A stretch of DNA of 5,189 nucleotides from Acidimicrobiia bacterium (lineage in GTDB: Bacteria > Actinomycetota > Acidimicrobiia > Acidimicrobiales > Aldehydirespiratoraceae): NCBI GenBank assembly GCA_022824605.1, contig JAJDZO010000106.1, forward strand, positions 1 through 5,189, in the 5' to 3' direction. The position numbers and the translations under genes were made by a program. Shown piece by piece: positions 1 through 4,978 of this stretch; the stretch's first letter is position 1; each line of letters begins with the position of its first letter. The notes beneath the pieces are model-generated. The model had not been told where the DNA came from. It saw only the letters and a list, made by a program, of their open reading frames with translations, and ran no database searches.

Positions 1-1007
1 GTCTGGTGGGGCTGGGCTGGTGGGGAGGCGAACTCGCGGCTGCCGCCCAGCGTGCGGGCACAGCCGAGGTGGTCGCGTGCCATGCCCGCACCCCGACGGC
101 TCGCGAGGAGTTCGCTGAGCGGATCGGCTGCCGGGCAGCCGGCTCGCTACAGGAGTTGCTGGCCGCCGACGATGTGGACGGTCTGATACTGGCCACCCCT
201 CACAGCATCCACGCCGATCAGATCTGCGAGGCTGCCGCGGCCGGCAAGCATGTACTAGTCGAGAAGCCGTTCACCCTCACCGCCGAAGAGGGGCGCCGCG
301 CCGTGGCCGCGGCCGACGACTCGGGCATCGCGCTGATGGTCGGCTACCAGCGGCGCCGTCAGGCCGCCAACCGCCGCATTCGTCAGATGATCGACCTCGG
401 CGAGTTGGGCACGCCGCTGATGGCGTCGTCGGTGTTCAACGTGTCGCACGGCTATCCAGCCACTTGGAGGGCGAACCGCTCCGAGACTCCGTTGGGCGGC
501 ATGACCGGGCTCGGCGTCCACATGATCGACACCTACCACTACCTGATGGGTCCCATCGCGCGGGTCAGCGCGTTCAGCAACCGCGTCCTGGCCGACCAGC
601 CCCTCGACCACGCCACCGGGCTCATGTTCGACTTCGAGTCGGGAGCGGTCGGCACGCTTCTCACTAGCCACTTCGTGGCGGGCGCGGTCGAGGTCACGGT
701 CAACGGCACCGCCGCGACCGCGATCAACCTTCGCGATGGCGCCAGCCTGCTGATGCAGAAGAAGGGCGAGTCCATGCCCACCGAACAGGACATCGCCCTC
801 AACGATCCGCTTGCCGAACAGGTCGGCGAGTTCGCGGAGGCCATACGCGGCGACGCTGAAATCGAGACCGACGGCCGAGTCGGTCTGGCCGTGACCGAAG
901 TGCTCGAGGCGGCTGTGGCCAGCGCCGACCGGGGTCGCCCGGTGGAGGTTGCCGAGTTCGCAGCCTTCAACAGTCACCCGCGGTGCAGTCGCCCGCGGTT
1001 GGGATAG
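1..1007 (+). CDS. Gfo/Idh/MocA-family NAD(P)-dependent oxidoreductase, 5'-truncated
   Basis: This is a dehydrogenase of the Gfo/Idh/MocA family, which oxidises or reduces sugars, inositols and related compounds with NAD(P) in the cytoplasm. The substrate cannot be told from sequence. The reading frame is open to the left edge (first full codon at 3). The GTG at 6 is unlikely to be the start, because it lies directly on the glycine-rich dinucleotide loop (GLGWWG) and would remove the first beta strand. Counting that GTG as residue 1, the Rossmann domain runs to about 115 and contains the family EKP motif (E86-K87-P88, the lysine being the usual catalytic residue). The C-terminal alpha/beta domain follows, with the G-x-H-x-x-D signature at G170-V-H172-M-I-D175. 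About 333 residues are visible, close to full family length, so little is missing. The last 15 or so residues look like a non-conserved tail. It ends 47 bp before tRNA-Thr and shows no functional link to the ribosomal genes. Confidence 0.9.
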   Translation, partial: LVGLGWWGGELAAAAQRAGTAEVVACHARTPTAREEFAERIGCRAAGSLQELLAADDVDGLILATPHSIHADQICEAAAAGKHVLVEKPFTLTAEEGRRAVAAADDSGIALMVGYQRRRQAANRRIRQMIDLGELGTPLMASSVFNVSHGYPATWRANRSETPLGGMTGLGVHMIDTYHYLMGPIARVSAFSNRVLADQPLDHATGLMFDFESGAVGTLLTSHFVAGAVEVTVNGTAATAINLRDGASLLMQKKGESMPTEQDIALNDPLAEQVGEFAEAIRGDAEIETDGRVGLAVTEVLEAAVASADRGRPVEVAEFAAFNSHPRCSRPRLG

Positions 1008-1027
1008 ACCCGCCGGTGTGGCATCAT
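999..1027 (+). promoter_or_regulatory. Possible sigma-70-type promoter for the tRNA-Thr/tRNA-Met unit
   Basis: TTGGGA at 999-1004 and CATCAT at 1022-1027 are separated by 17 bp, and each matches 4 of 6 consensus bases (TTGACA and TATAAT). Transcription would begin near 1034, about 20 bases before the tRNA-Thr 5' end, which is a sensible leader length. The -35 part overlaps the end of the oxidoreductase gene. In DNA this GC-rich such matches can arise by chance, so this is a position-supported guess. Confidence 0.35.
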
Positions 1028-1054
1028 GGCGGACCGGCGCTGCGGCGCCGAACG

Positions 1055-1127
1055 GCTCCCTTAGCTCAGCCGGCAGAGCGTCTCCATGGTAAGGAGAAGG
1101 TCGTCAGTTCGATTCTGACAGGGAGCT
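1055..1127 (+). tRNA. thrT: tRNA-Thr (anticodon GGT)
   Basis: A full cloverleaf can be drawn. The acceptor stem GCTCCCT (1055-1061) pairs perfectly with AGGGAGC (1120-1126). The D stem is GCTC/GAGC (1064-1067 with 1076-1079). The anticodon stem TCTCC/GGAGA encloses the loop ATGGTAA (1086-1092), with anticodon GGT at 1088-1090 reading ACC and ACU threonine codons. The T stem GTCAG/CTGAC encloses TTCGATT (1108-1114). The discriminator base is T1127 and CCA is not encoded. It is 29 bp upstream of tRNA-Met and probably cotranscribed with it, as in other actinobacteria where thrT and metT are adjacent. Confidence 0.97.
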
Positions 1128-1156
1128 CGGTGCAGGCACCGGTCCTGCCCCGCCCC

Positions 1157-1230
1157 GGCGACGTAGCTCAGTTGGCAAGAGCGCTCGACTCATAATCGAG
1201 AGGTCGACAGTTCAAGTCTGTCCGTCGCTA
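1157..1230 (+). tRNA. metT: tRNA-Met (anticodon CAT), probably elongator
   Basis: The acceptor stem GGCGACG (1157-1163) pairs with CGTCGCT (1223-1229), with a G-U pair at position 1-72. The D stem is GCTC/GAGC (1166-1169 with 1179-1182). The anticodon stem CTCGA/TCGAG encloses CTCATAA (1189-1195), with CAT at 1191-1193. The T stem GACAG/CTGTC encloses TTCAAGT (1211-1217). The discriminator is A1230 and CCA is not encoded. The three G-C pairs of the initiator anticodon stem are absent and position 1-72 is not the initiator mismatch, so this is not tRNA-fMet. A lysidine-modified tRNA-Ile2 also has CAT in its gene, but the position beside tRNA-Thr matches the actinobacterial elongator metT. Confidence 0.93.
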
Positions 1231-1329
1231 CATGGTCCGCTCGCGATGTGCATTCCGCCGTCACGACGCATATTGCCTCGAAGCCTCCACGGCCCAGACC
1301 GTCGGGTCCGAGCCGGGCACCCACTCGTT

Positions 1330-1974
1330 GTGAGCGCATCGTCACACCACCGTCTGCGGGCCGTGGAGAATCCGGCGCGTAACGCCGACGCTGATCGCGA
1401 GTCTCAATCTTCACCGGATGTGGTTGCGCTCGTAGAGCGGGCCAAGTCCGGCGACCGGGAGGCGTTCGACCGGCTCGTGCGGGTCACCCACGGCGACGCG
1501 TACGCGTTGGCTCTGCGCCTGATGGGCAGCACGGAGGATGCTCGCGACGTGGTTCAAGAGGCGTATCTGAGGGCCTACAAGGGGATCGGCCGTTTCCGGG
1601 GCGACGCACAGTTCAGCACTTGGCTCTACCGGATCGTGGCCAACTGCGCCACCACCCATCTCGGCCGTCGCCAGCGACATCGCCACGACCATCTGGGCCT
1701 TCACCACGATGTGATCGACACCCGCCCCGACCACGACCCGGCCCTTCAAGGAGACCGGGCCGAGCTTCGGAAGCGGCTCGATGACGCCATCGGTGATCTT
1801 CCGGTGCGGCTGCGTTCGGTGGTGGTGCTGCGAGACATGTACGACCTCCCCCACGAAGCGATCGCCGCCGAACTGGGCATCTCTGTGACCGCGGCGAAGG
1901 TGCGGCTGCACCGGGCCCGCCGGCGCCTGCGCGAACAGGTTCTGCCCATGCCCGGAGAGGAGTCCTCAGCGTGA
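1330..1974 (+). CDS. ECF-type RNA polymerase sigma factor
   Basis: This protein would bind core RNA polymerase and direct it to a small set of promoters. From a GTG start at 1330 it has 214 residues, typical of ECF factors. Sigma-2 spans about 32-114, with the core-binding motif around D73-V-V-Q-E-A-Y-L-R-A-Y83 and the -10 recognition part F89-R-G-D-A-Q-F-S-T-W98-L-Y-R-I-V-A-N. Sigma-4 spans about 146-201, with a helix-turn-helix around L173-P-H-E-A-I-A-A-E-L-G-I-S and the basic helix A188-A-K-V-R-L-H-R-A-R-R-R-L. The linker between the domains is unusually rich in histidine (H117, 119, 121, 125, 126, 135). The start is uncertain: the frame is open from an ATG at 1246, and GTG codons at 1330 and 1363 lie nearer the conserved region, but none has a clear Shine-Dalgarno sequence. 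It overlaps the next gene by 4 bases, the arrangement expected of a sigma/anti-sigma pair. No ECF-type GGAAC-like motif was seen upstream. Confidence 0.9.
   Translation: MSASSHHRLRAVENPARNADADRESQSSPDVVALVERAKSGDREAFDRLVRVTHGDAYALALRLMGSTEDARDVVQEAYLRAYKGIGRFRGDAQFSTWLYRIVANCATTHLGRRQRHRHDHLGLHHDVIDTRPDHDPALQGDRAELRKRLDDAIGDLPVRLRSVVVLRDMYDLPHEAIAAELGISVTAAKVRLHRARRRLREQVLPMPGEESSA
1954..1962 (+). promoter_or_regulatory. Shine-Dalgarno sequence for the anti-sigma-like gene
   Basis: GGAGAGGAG lies inside the end of the sigma factor gene, 8 bases before the GTG at 1971. It is much stronger than anything in front of the sigma gene and supports the 1971 start within the GTGA overlap, implying translational coupling. 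Confidence 0.75.
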
Positions 1975-2381
1975 CCCGCCGCCCTTCTGCCACCGCAGTC
2001 GACACCACAACCATCAGCGTCCCGACCGACCCGCGCCGCGACTGCGAGTCGGTCAGCGACGCGCTGGCGGCCGCAGCAGGCGGCGACCATGCCTACGGAC
2101 CGGCGCAGTCGGCCCATCTGGCGTCGTGTCTGCGGTGCAGGGTGGAGGAGTCCCGCTACCGGCGCCTGATGGCCGCAATGCGCTCGCTGCGTGAGACCCC
2201 GGTGCTCAAGGACTCACGGCTGGAGGCGCAGATCCTGTTGCACCTCGACCGCCACGACCACCGCGGGGCACGCGACGTGCGGCCCCGCTTGGCGGCGAAG
2301 GTGGCTGCGGGCGCCGCCGCGGCCGCCGGCCTGATGGCCTTCACCGCCCGGCACCGCCGCGCCGCCCGCCTCGCTTCCTAG
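1971..2381 (+). CDS. Putative zinc-finger anti-sigma factor (ZAS-like), 136 aa
   Basis: This probably binds and silences the sigma factor encoded just upstream; the assignment rests on context plus one motif. Near the middle is H49-L-A-S-C53-L-R-C56, the H-x3-C-x2-C signature of zinc-binding anti-sigma domains, with C25 placed 24 residues earlier as a plausible fourth ligand (the frequent C-E-x-V arrangement). Residues 60-100 are charged and helical in character and include a His/Asp patch (H91-L-D-R-H95-D-H97). An alanine-rich hydrophobic stretch at about 108-125 could be one short membrane segment, flanked by basic residues, leaving only about ten residues beyond it. There is therefore no room for an extracytoplasmic sensor domain. 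It starts at a GTG overlapping the sigma stop codon and has a strong ribosome-binding site. If it is soluble, it may act like the redox- or metal-responding cytoplasmic anti-sigma factors. It could instead be an unrelated small zinc protein. Confidence 0.65.
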   Translation: MTRRPSATAVDTTTISVPTDPRRDCESVSDALAAAAGGDHAYGPAQSAHLASCLRCRVEESRYRRLMAAMRSLRETPVLKDSRLEAQILLHLDRHDHRGARDVRPRLAAKVAAGAAAAAGLMAFTARHRRAARLAS

Positions 2382-2456
2382 CGCGAATCCCACCGGTGCG
2401 CAGCCGCCGTCCGTAGCGGTTCGCGGCCTTGCACTGGTAGCCTCTGCGGGCTGCTT

Positions 2457-2529
2457 AGGGGCGTGGCTCAATTGGCAGAGCACCGGTCTCCAAAACCGGC
2501 GGTTGGGGGTTCGAGTCCCTCCGCCCCTG
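2457..2529 (+). tRNA. trpT: tRNA-Trp (anticodon CCA)
   Basis: The acceptor stem AGGGGCG (2457-2463) pairs perfectly with CGCCCCT (2522-2528). The D stem is GCTC/GAGC (2466-2469 with 2478-2481). The anticodon stem CCGGT/ACCGG encloses CTCCAAA (2488-2494), with CCA at 2490-2492. The T stem GGGGG/CCCTC has one G-U pair and encloses TTCGAGT (2510-2516). The discriminator G2529 is the usual one for bacterial tRNA-Trp. CCA is not encoded. Its position directly before secE is conserved in actinobacteria. A TAGCCT at 2438-2443 could be a -10 element, but no good -35 accompanies it. Confidence 0.97.
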
Positions 2530-2556
2530 CGAATTGGCGGCGCCCACAGCCGTGGC

Positions 2557-2610
2557 GTCGCAACCCCATACAAGCGTCGCGACTTCACACAAGCCGCAAC
2601 CCCACACGAG
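2557..2610 (+). repeat. Three degenerate tandem copies of an 18-bp unit before secE
   Basis: Unit 1 (2557-2574), unit 2 (2576-2593) and unit 3 (2593-2610) share the pattern GTCGCaACccCAcACaAG. Unit 1 matches unit 3 at 15 of 18 positions and unit 2 at 14 of 18. Unit 3 runs into the secE Shine-Dalgarno region (GAGGTG, 2608-2613). The copies fill most of the 94-bp gap between tRNA-Trp and secE. No function is evident; they may be a decayed local duplication or binding sites. Confidence 0.6.
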
Positions 2611-2623
2611 GTGAGTTCCACAG

Positions 2624-2920
2624 ATGGCGATGAACCGTCAGCAGAAGCGCATGCTCCAGAAGCAGGGCGAGATAGATGCTGAGGGCGCACCGGTCCGCAG
2701 CCGCAACCGTGCCGCCTCGACCCCGCCCAGCGAGCGCACCTCACCCGTTCAGTTCCTGCGCGAGGTTCGGGGCGAACTCCGCAAGGTGGCCTGGCCCAGC
2801 CGGGCCGAGACGGTCAACTACTCGATCGTCGTGCTCGTCACCGTCGTCGTGCTCACCGCCATGATCTACGGACTGGACTGGGTGTTCTCCACGTTCGTGC
2901 TCGAGCTCTTCGAATCCTGA
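2624..2920 (+). CDS. secE: Preprotein translocase subunit SecE
   Basis: SecE is a core membrane subunit of the SecYEG protein-export channel and clamps SecY. This is the short, single-span form (98 residues) usual outside gamma-proteobacteria. Residues 1-40 are a hydrophilic, basic tail. The conserved amphipathic helix and hinge follow (F44-L-R-E-V-R-G-E-L-R-K-V-A-W57-P-S), then one membrane segment at about 67-88 (Y66-S-I-V-V-L-V-T-V-V-V-L). The ATG at 2624 has GAGGTG at 2608-2613, 10 bases upstream. An ATG at 2630 (residue 3) is a less likely start. nusG begins 8 bases after the stop, so the two are cotranscribed, the standard secE-nusG pair. Confidence 0.97.
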   Translation: MAMNRQQKRMLQKQGEIDAEGAPVRSRNRAASTPPSERTSPVQFLREVRGELRKVAWPSRAETVNYSIVVLVTVVVLTAMIYGLDWVFSTFVLELFES

Positions 2921-2928
2921 GGTATCCC

Positions 2929-3579
2929 ATGTCCGACACATCCGTCGCCGAATCCCAAGCCGTCATCACCGAGGACGACCTGTTCGTCGAGGACGACTCC
3001 ATCGACGAGGTCCCCGAGCCGGTCAGTCCCTACGACAAGCCGGGCAAGTGGTTCGTGGTCCACACCCAGTCCGGCTACGAGAAGAAGGTCAAGCAGAACC
3101 TCGAGGCCCGCACCGCGTCGATGAACATGGAGGGCCGGATCCACGAGGTGGTCATCCCGCTGCGCGATGTGCCGGAGTTCAAGAACGGCAAGAAGGTGAT
3201 CTCCTCCAAGAGGCTGTTCCCGGGCTACGTGTTCGTGCGCTGCGAACTCGACGACGAGGTGTGGCCGGTCATCCGAGACACCCCCAACGTGACGGGCTTC
3301 GTGAATCAGGGCGGAGCCCCGTCGCCGTTGCGGCGCCGAGACGTCGAAGCCTTCCTCGGCGTGGAGGCCGATCGCTCCCGCGAGGCGTCCAAGCGGGCCA
3401 AGCCGATGTTCGAGTACGGCATGGGCGAGACCGTCCGGGTCAAGGACGGTCCCTTCGCCGATTTCTCCGGCGAGATCATCGAGATCAACGAGGACCAGCT
3501 GAAGGTGAAGGTGCTGGTCAACATCTTCGGCCGTGAGACGCCGGTCGAACTCGAGTTCGCGCAGGTGGCCCGCCTGTAG
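2929..3579 (+). CDS. nusG: Transcription elongation/antitermination factor NusG
   Basis: NusG binds the RNA polymerase clamp through its N-terminal domain and contacts Rho or ribosomal protein S10 through its KOW domain. Of the 216 residues, 1-37 form an acidic extension (11 Asp/Glu in the first 30) of the kind common in actinobacterial NusG. The NGN domain runs from W41-F-V-V-H-T-Q-S-G-Y-E to about 143 and includes the characteristic R95-L-F-P-G-Y-V-F-V. A basic linker covers about 145-160. The KOW domain is at about 166-216, with G166-E-T-V-R-V-K-D-G-P-F-A-D-F-S-G and a closing V-E-L-E-F-x-Q-V. The ATG at 2929 is preceded by TGAGGT at 2918-2923, which overlaps the secE stop codon, so translation may be coupled. 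Nothing essential seems to be missing. Confidence 0.97.
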   Translation: MSDTSVAESQAVITEDDLFVEDDSIDEVPEPVSPYDKPGKWFVVHTQSGYEKKVKQNLEARTASMNMEGRIHEVVIPLRDVPEFKNGKKVISSKRLFPGYVFVRCELDDEVWPVIRDTPNVTGFVNQGGAPSPLRRRDVEAFLGVEADRSREASKRAKPMFEYGMGETVRVKDGPFADFSGEIIEINEDQLKVKVLVNIFGRETPVELEFAQVARL

Positions 3580-3585
3580 CCGACT

Positions 3586-3621
3586 CGTCAGCCGCGGGCG
3601 GGTTGCTGCCGGTGGCTGATG
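3586..3621 (+). promoter_or_regulatory. Long RNA hairpin between nusG and rplK
   Basis: Starting 7 bases after the nusG stop, 3586-3595 pairs with 3612-3621 (10 bp, two G-U). After a single G-G mismatch (3596/3611), 3597-3601 pairs with 3606-3610 (5 bp, one G-U), closed by a GTTG loop (3602-3605). No T-run follows, so it is not a classical intrinsic terminator. A second hairpin, GGTGGC/GCCGCC (3611-3616 with 3621-3626), and a second TCAGCC (3653-3658) compete for the same strand. In many bacteria L1 represses translation by binding the leader before rplK, so a feedback leader is plausible. An RNA processing or stabilising element is the alternative. Confidence 0.5.
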
Positions 3622-3696
3622 CCGCCACACTGCCACGTTCGCAGCGCCGCGGTCAGCCTGCCCTAGAACACCGCCCACCACCCCGAGAGAGTCCCC

Positions 3697-4125
3697 ATGG
3701 CCCCAAGAAAGAAAGTCGCAGCCCTGGTGAAGATTCACATCCCGGCAGGACAGGCGACGCCTGCTCCGCCGGTGGGCACCGCGCTGGGCCCCCACGGTGT
3801 GGCCATCATGGACTTCTGCAAGGACTACAACTCCCGCACGGAGGACAAGCGCGGCCAGATCATCCCGGCCGAGATAACCGTCTACGAGGACCGCTCGTTC
3901 ACGTTCATCACCAAGACCCCGCCCACGTCGTTCTTGATCCGCTCCGCAGCCGGCCTGGAGAAGGCTGCCGAGACTCCCGGCCGTGAGACGGCGGGCACGA
4001 TCACCGATGCGCAGATCGCTGAGATCGCCGAGATCAAGATGCCCGACCTGAACGCCAACGACTTGGAGTCGGCCAAGGCGCAGATCGAGGGCACGGCCCG
4101 CTCCATGGGCATCGCCGTCGCCTAG
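3697..4125 (+). CDS. rplK: 50S ribosomal protein L11
   Basis: L11 binds the 23S rRNA GTPase-associated centre and is the thiostrepton-site protein. It is 142 residues long, the normal size. The N-terminal domain contains the conserved proline-rich loop (I15-P-A-G-Q-A-T-P-A-P-P-V-G), followed by A-L-G-P-H-G-V-A-I-M-D-F-C-K. The C-terminal rRNA-binding domain has T74-P-P-T-S-F-L and ends G-T-A-R-S-M-G-I-A-V. Compared with the most common form, G-Q at the helix start is G-P (P32) and the usual asparagine in N-I-M is alanine (A36). Those look like lineage variation and not damage. The ATG at 3697 has GAGAGA a few bases upstream. rplA begins 22 bases after the stop, so the pair is cotranscribed. 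Confidence 0.97.
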   Translation: MAPRKKVAALVKIHIPAGQATPAPPVGTALGPHGVAIMDFCKDYNSRTEDKRGQIIPAEITVYEDRSFTFITKTPPTSFLIRSAAGLEKAAETPGRETAGTITDAQIAEIAEIKMPDLNANDLESAKAQIEGTARSMGIAVA

Positions 4126-4147
4126 GCGCCGAGCGGAGAGGACGATC

Positions 4148-4846
4148 ATGGCCAAGGGAAAGAAGCACGTCGAAGCCTCCAAGAGCTTCGACCGCCTGCA
4201 TCTCCACAGCGACGCCGACGCGGTGAGCCTGGTGAAGAGCATGTCCAACCGGCGCTTCGACGAGAGCGTCGACATCGTCGTGCGCCTCGGCGTGGATCCC
4301 CGCAAGGCCGACCAGATGCTGCGGGGCACGGTCTCGTTGCCGTCGGGCACCGGCAAGGAGGTGCGGGTCGCCGTGTTCGCACAGGGCGAAGCGGCCACCA
4401 CCGCGCGCGCCGCCGGCGCCGACCTCGTGGGCGCCGACGACCTCGCCGAGCAGGTCACCGGCGGAATGACCGACTTCGATGTGGCCATAGCCACCCCCGA
4501 CATGATGCCGGTGGTCGGCAAGCTCGGCCGGATTCTCGGGCCGCGCGGCTTGATGCCCAATCCCAAGACCGGCACCGTCACCACCGACGTCGCTCGCACC
4601 ATCGAAGAGTTCAAGGGGGGCAAGGTCGAGTACCGCACCGACCGTTTCGCCAACGTCCATGTCCCCATCGGAAGGGCGTCGTTCGAGCCGGAGGATCTGC
4701 TCAAGAACCTGCGGGCCGTGGTGGCCGAACTGCAGCGGGCCAAGCCGGCCGCATCCAAGGGCAGATACGTCAAGAAGGTGGTGCTCAGCTCGTCGATGGG
4801 TCCGGGTGTGCGGATCGATCCAGCCGCGGTCGCCGTCGTCGACTGA
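4148..4846 (+). CDS. rplA: 50S ribosomal protein L1
   Basis: L1 forms the mobile stalk near the ribosomal E site, helps release deacylated tRNA, and in many bacteria represses its own operon by binding mRNA. The 232 residues match the family length. Domain I is built from both ends, and domain II is inserted at about 68-160. The L1 signature lies at K125-L-G-R-I-L-G-P-R-G-L-M-P-N-P-K-T-G-T-V-T, and the closing strand carries K209-K-V-V-L-S-S-S-M-G-P-G. The ATG at 4148 has GGAGAG at 4135-4140 at good spacing. No oddities were seen. Confidence 0.97.
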   Translation: MAKGKKHVEASKSFDRLHLHSDADAVSLVKSMSNRRFDESVDIVVRLGVDPRKADQMLRGTVSLPSGTGKEVRVAVFAQGEAATTARAAGADLVGADDLAEQVTGGMTDFDVAIATPDMMPVVGKLGRILGPRGLMPNPKTGTVTTDVARTIEEFKGGKVEYRTDRFANVHVPIGRASFEPEDLLKNLRAVVAELQRAKPAASKGRYVKKVVLSSSMGPGVRIDPAAVAVVD

Positions 4847-4880
4847 CGCCGACTGCTCGTAGTTTTCTCCCGACACCACG

Positions 4881-4886
4881 TATACT
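4881..4886 (+). promoter_or_regulatory. Candidate -10 element of an rplJ promoter
   Basis: TATACT matches the -10 consensus at five of six positions and sits in an AT-rich island (about 4857-4890) that stands out from the surrounding GC-rich sequence. No strong -35 is seen at 16-18 bp upstream (sequence around 4857-4864 is TCGTAGTT). Transcription would start near 4892-4894, just before the L10-leader-like structure, which fits an internal rplJL promoter. Confidence 0.45.
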
Positions 4887-4900
4887 CCCGCATCCAGACC

Positions 4901-4963
4901 GCGCTCACCTGAGACATCCGGTGCGCTCCGCGGGGAGCACCAATGGGCCGCCGGGCCCGCCGG
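4901..4963 (+). promoter_or_regulatory. Candidate L10 autoregulatory mRNA leader
   Basis: The spacer before rplJ holds three potential hairpins. Hairpin A pairs GCG + CACC (4901-4903, 4906-4909) with GGTGCGC (4920-4926) around a ten-base loop containing GAGACA. The CACC..AGACA...GGTG layout resembles, from memory, the conserved core of L10 leaders, where the L10-L12 complex binds. Hairpin B pairs GGTGC (4920-4924) with GCACC (4937-4941) plus TCC/GGA inside, so A and B cannot form together. Hairpin C pairs GGGCC with GGCCC (4945-4949, 4954-4958) just before the ribosome-binding site. Position and structure fit L10 feedback control, but no covariation test was possible. Confidence 0.55.
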
Positions 4964-4965
4964 AC

Positions 4966-4973
4966 GAGGAAGG
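4966..4973 (+). promoter_or_regulatory. Shine-Dalgarno sequence deciding the rplJ start
   Basis: GAGGAAGG lies 5 bases before the ATG at 4979. It favours this start over an in-frame ATG at 4943, which has its own GGGGAG at 4932-4937 and would add twelve mostly basic residues not expected on L10. Confidence 0.7.
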
Positions 4974-4978
4974 CACCC

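Noticed and set aside
6..8. GTG as the start of the oxidoreductase
   Set aside because: It falls on the dinucleotide-binding loop and the frame stays open to the window edge, so the true start is outside.
255..977. Minus-strand open frames opposite the oxidoreductase
   Set aside because: The plus-strand frame has clear EKP and H-x-x-D motifs; the opposite frames show only shadow composition.
983..1195. A 70-codon plus-strand frame over the two tRNA genes
   Set aside because: It is read through two well-formed tRNAs and has no protein-like motif.
1231..1329. An rpmG (L33) gene or other short gene in the gap after tRNA-Met
   Set aside because: No L33-like cysteine and lysine pattern appears in any frame; the gap holds only a possible CATATT (1269-1274) without a -35.
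2400..2454. Inverted repeat GCAGCC/GGCTGC (2400-2405, 2449-2454) flanking the spacer before tRNA-Trp
   Set aside because: Six bases at 43-bp distance are expected by chance at this GC content, and no T-run or other support was seen.
2541..2557. Hairpin after tRNA-Trp (CG-CCAC/GTGGCG) as an intrinsic terminator
   Set aside because: The stem is only six pairs with a bulge and no T-run follows; transcription probably continues into secE.
3664..3669. TAGAAC as a -10 element for an rplK promoter
   Set aside because: It matches only four of six bases and no -35-like sequence lies at 16-18 bp upstream.
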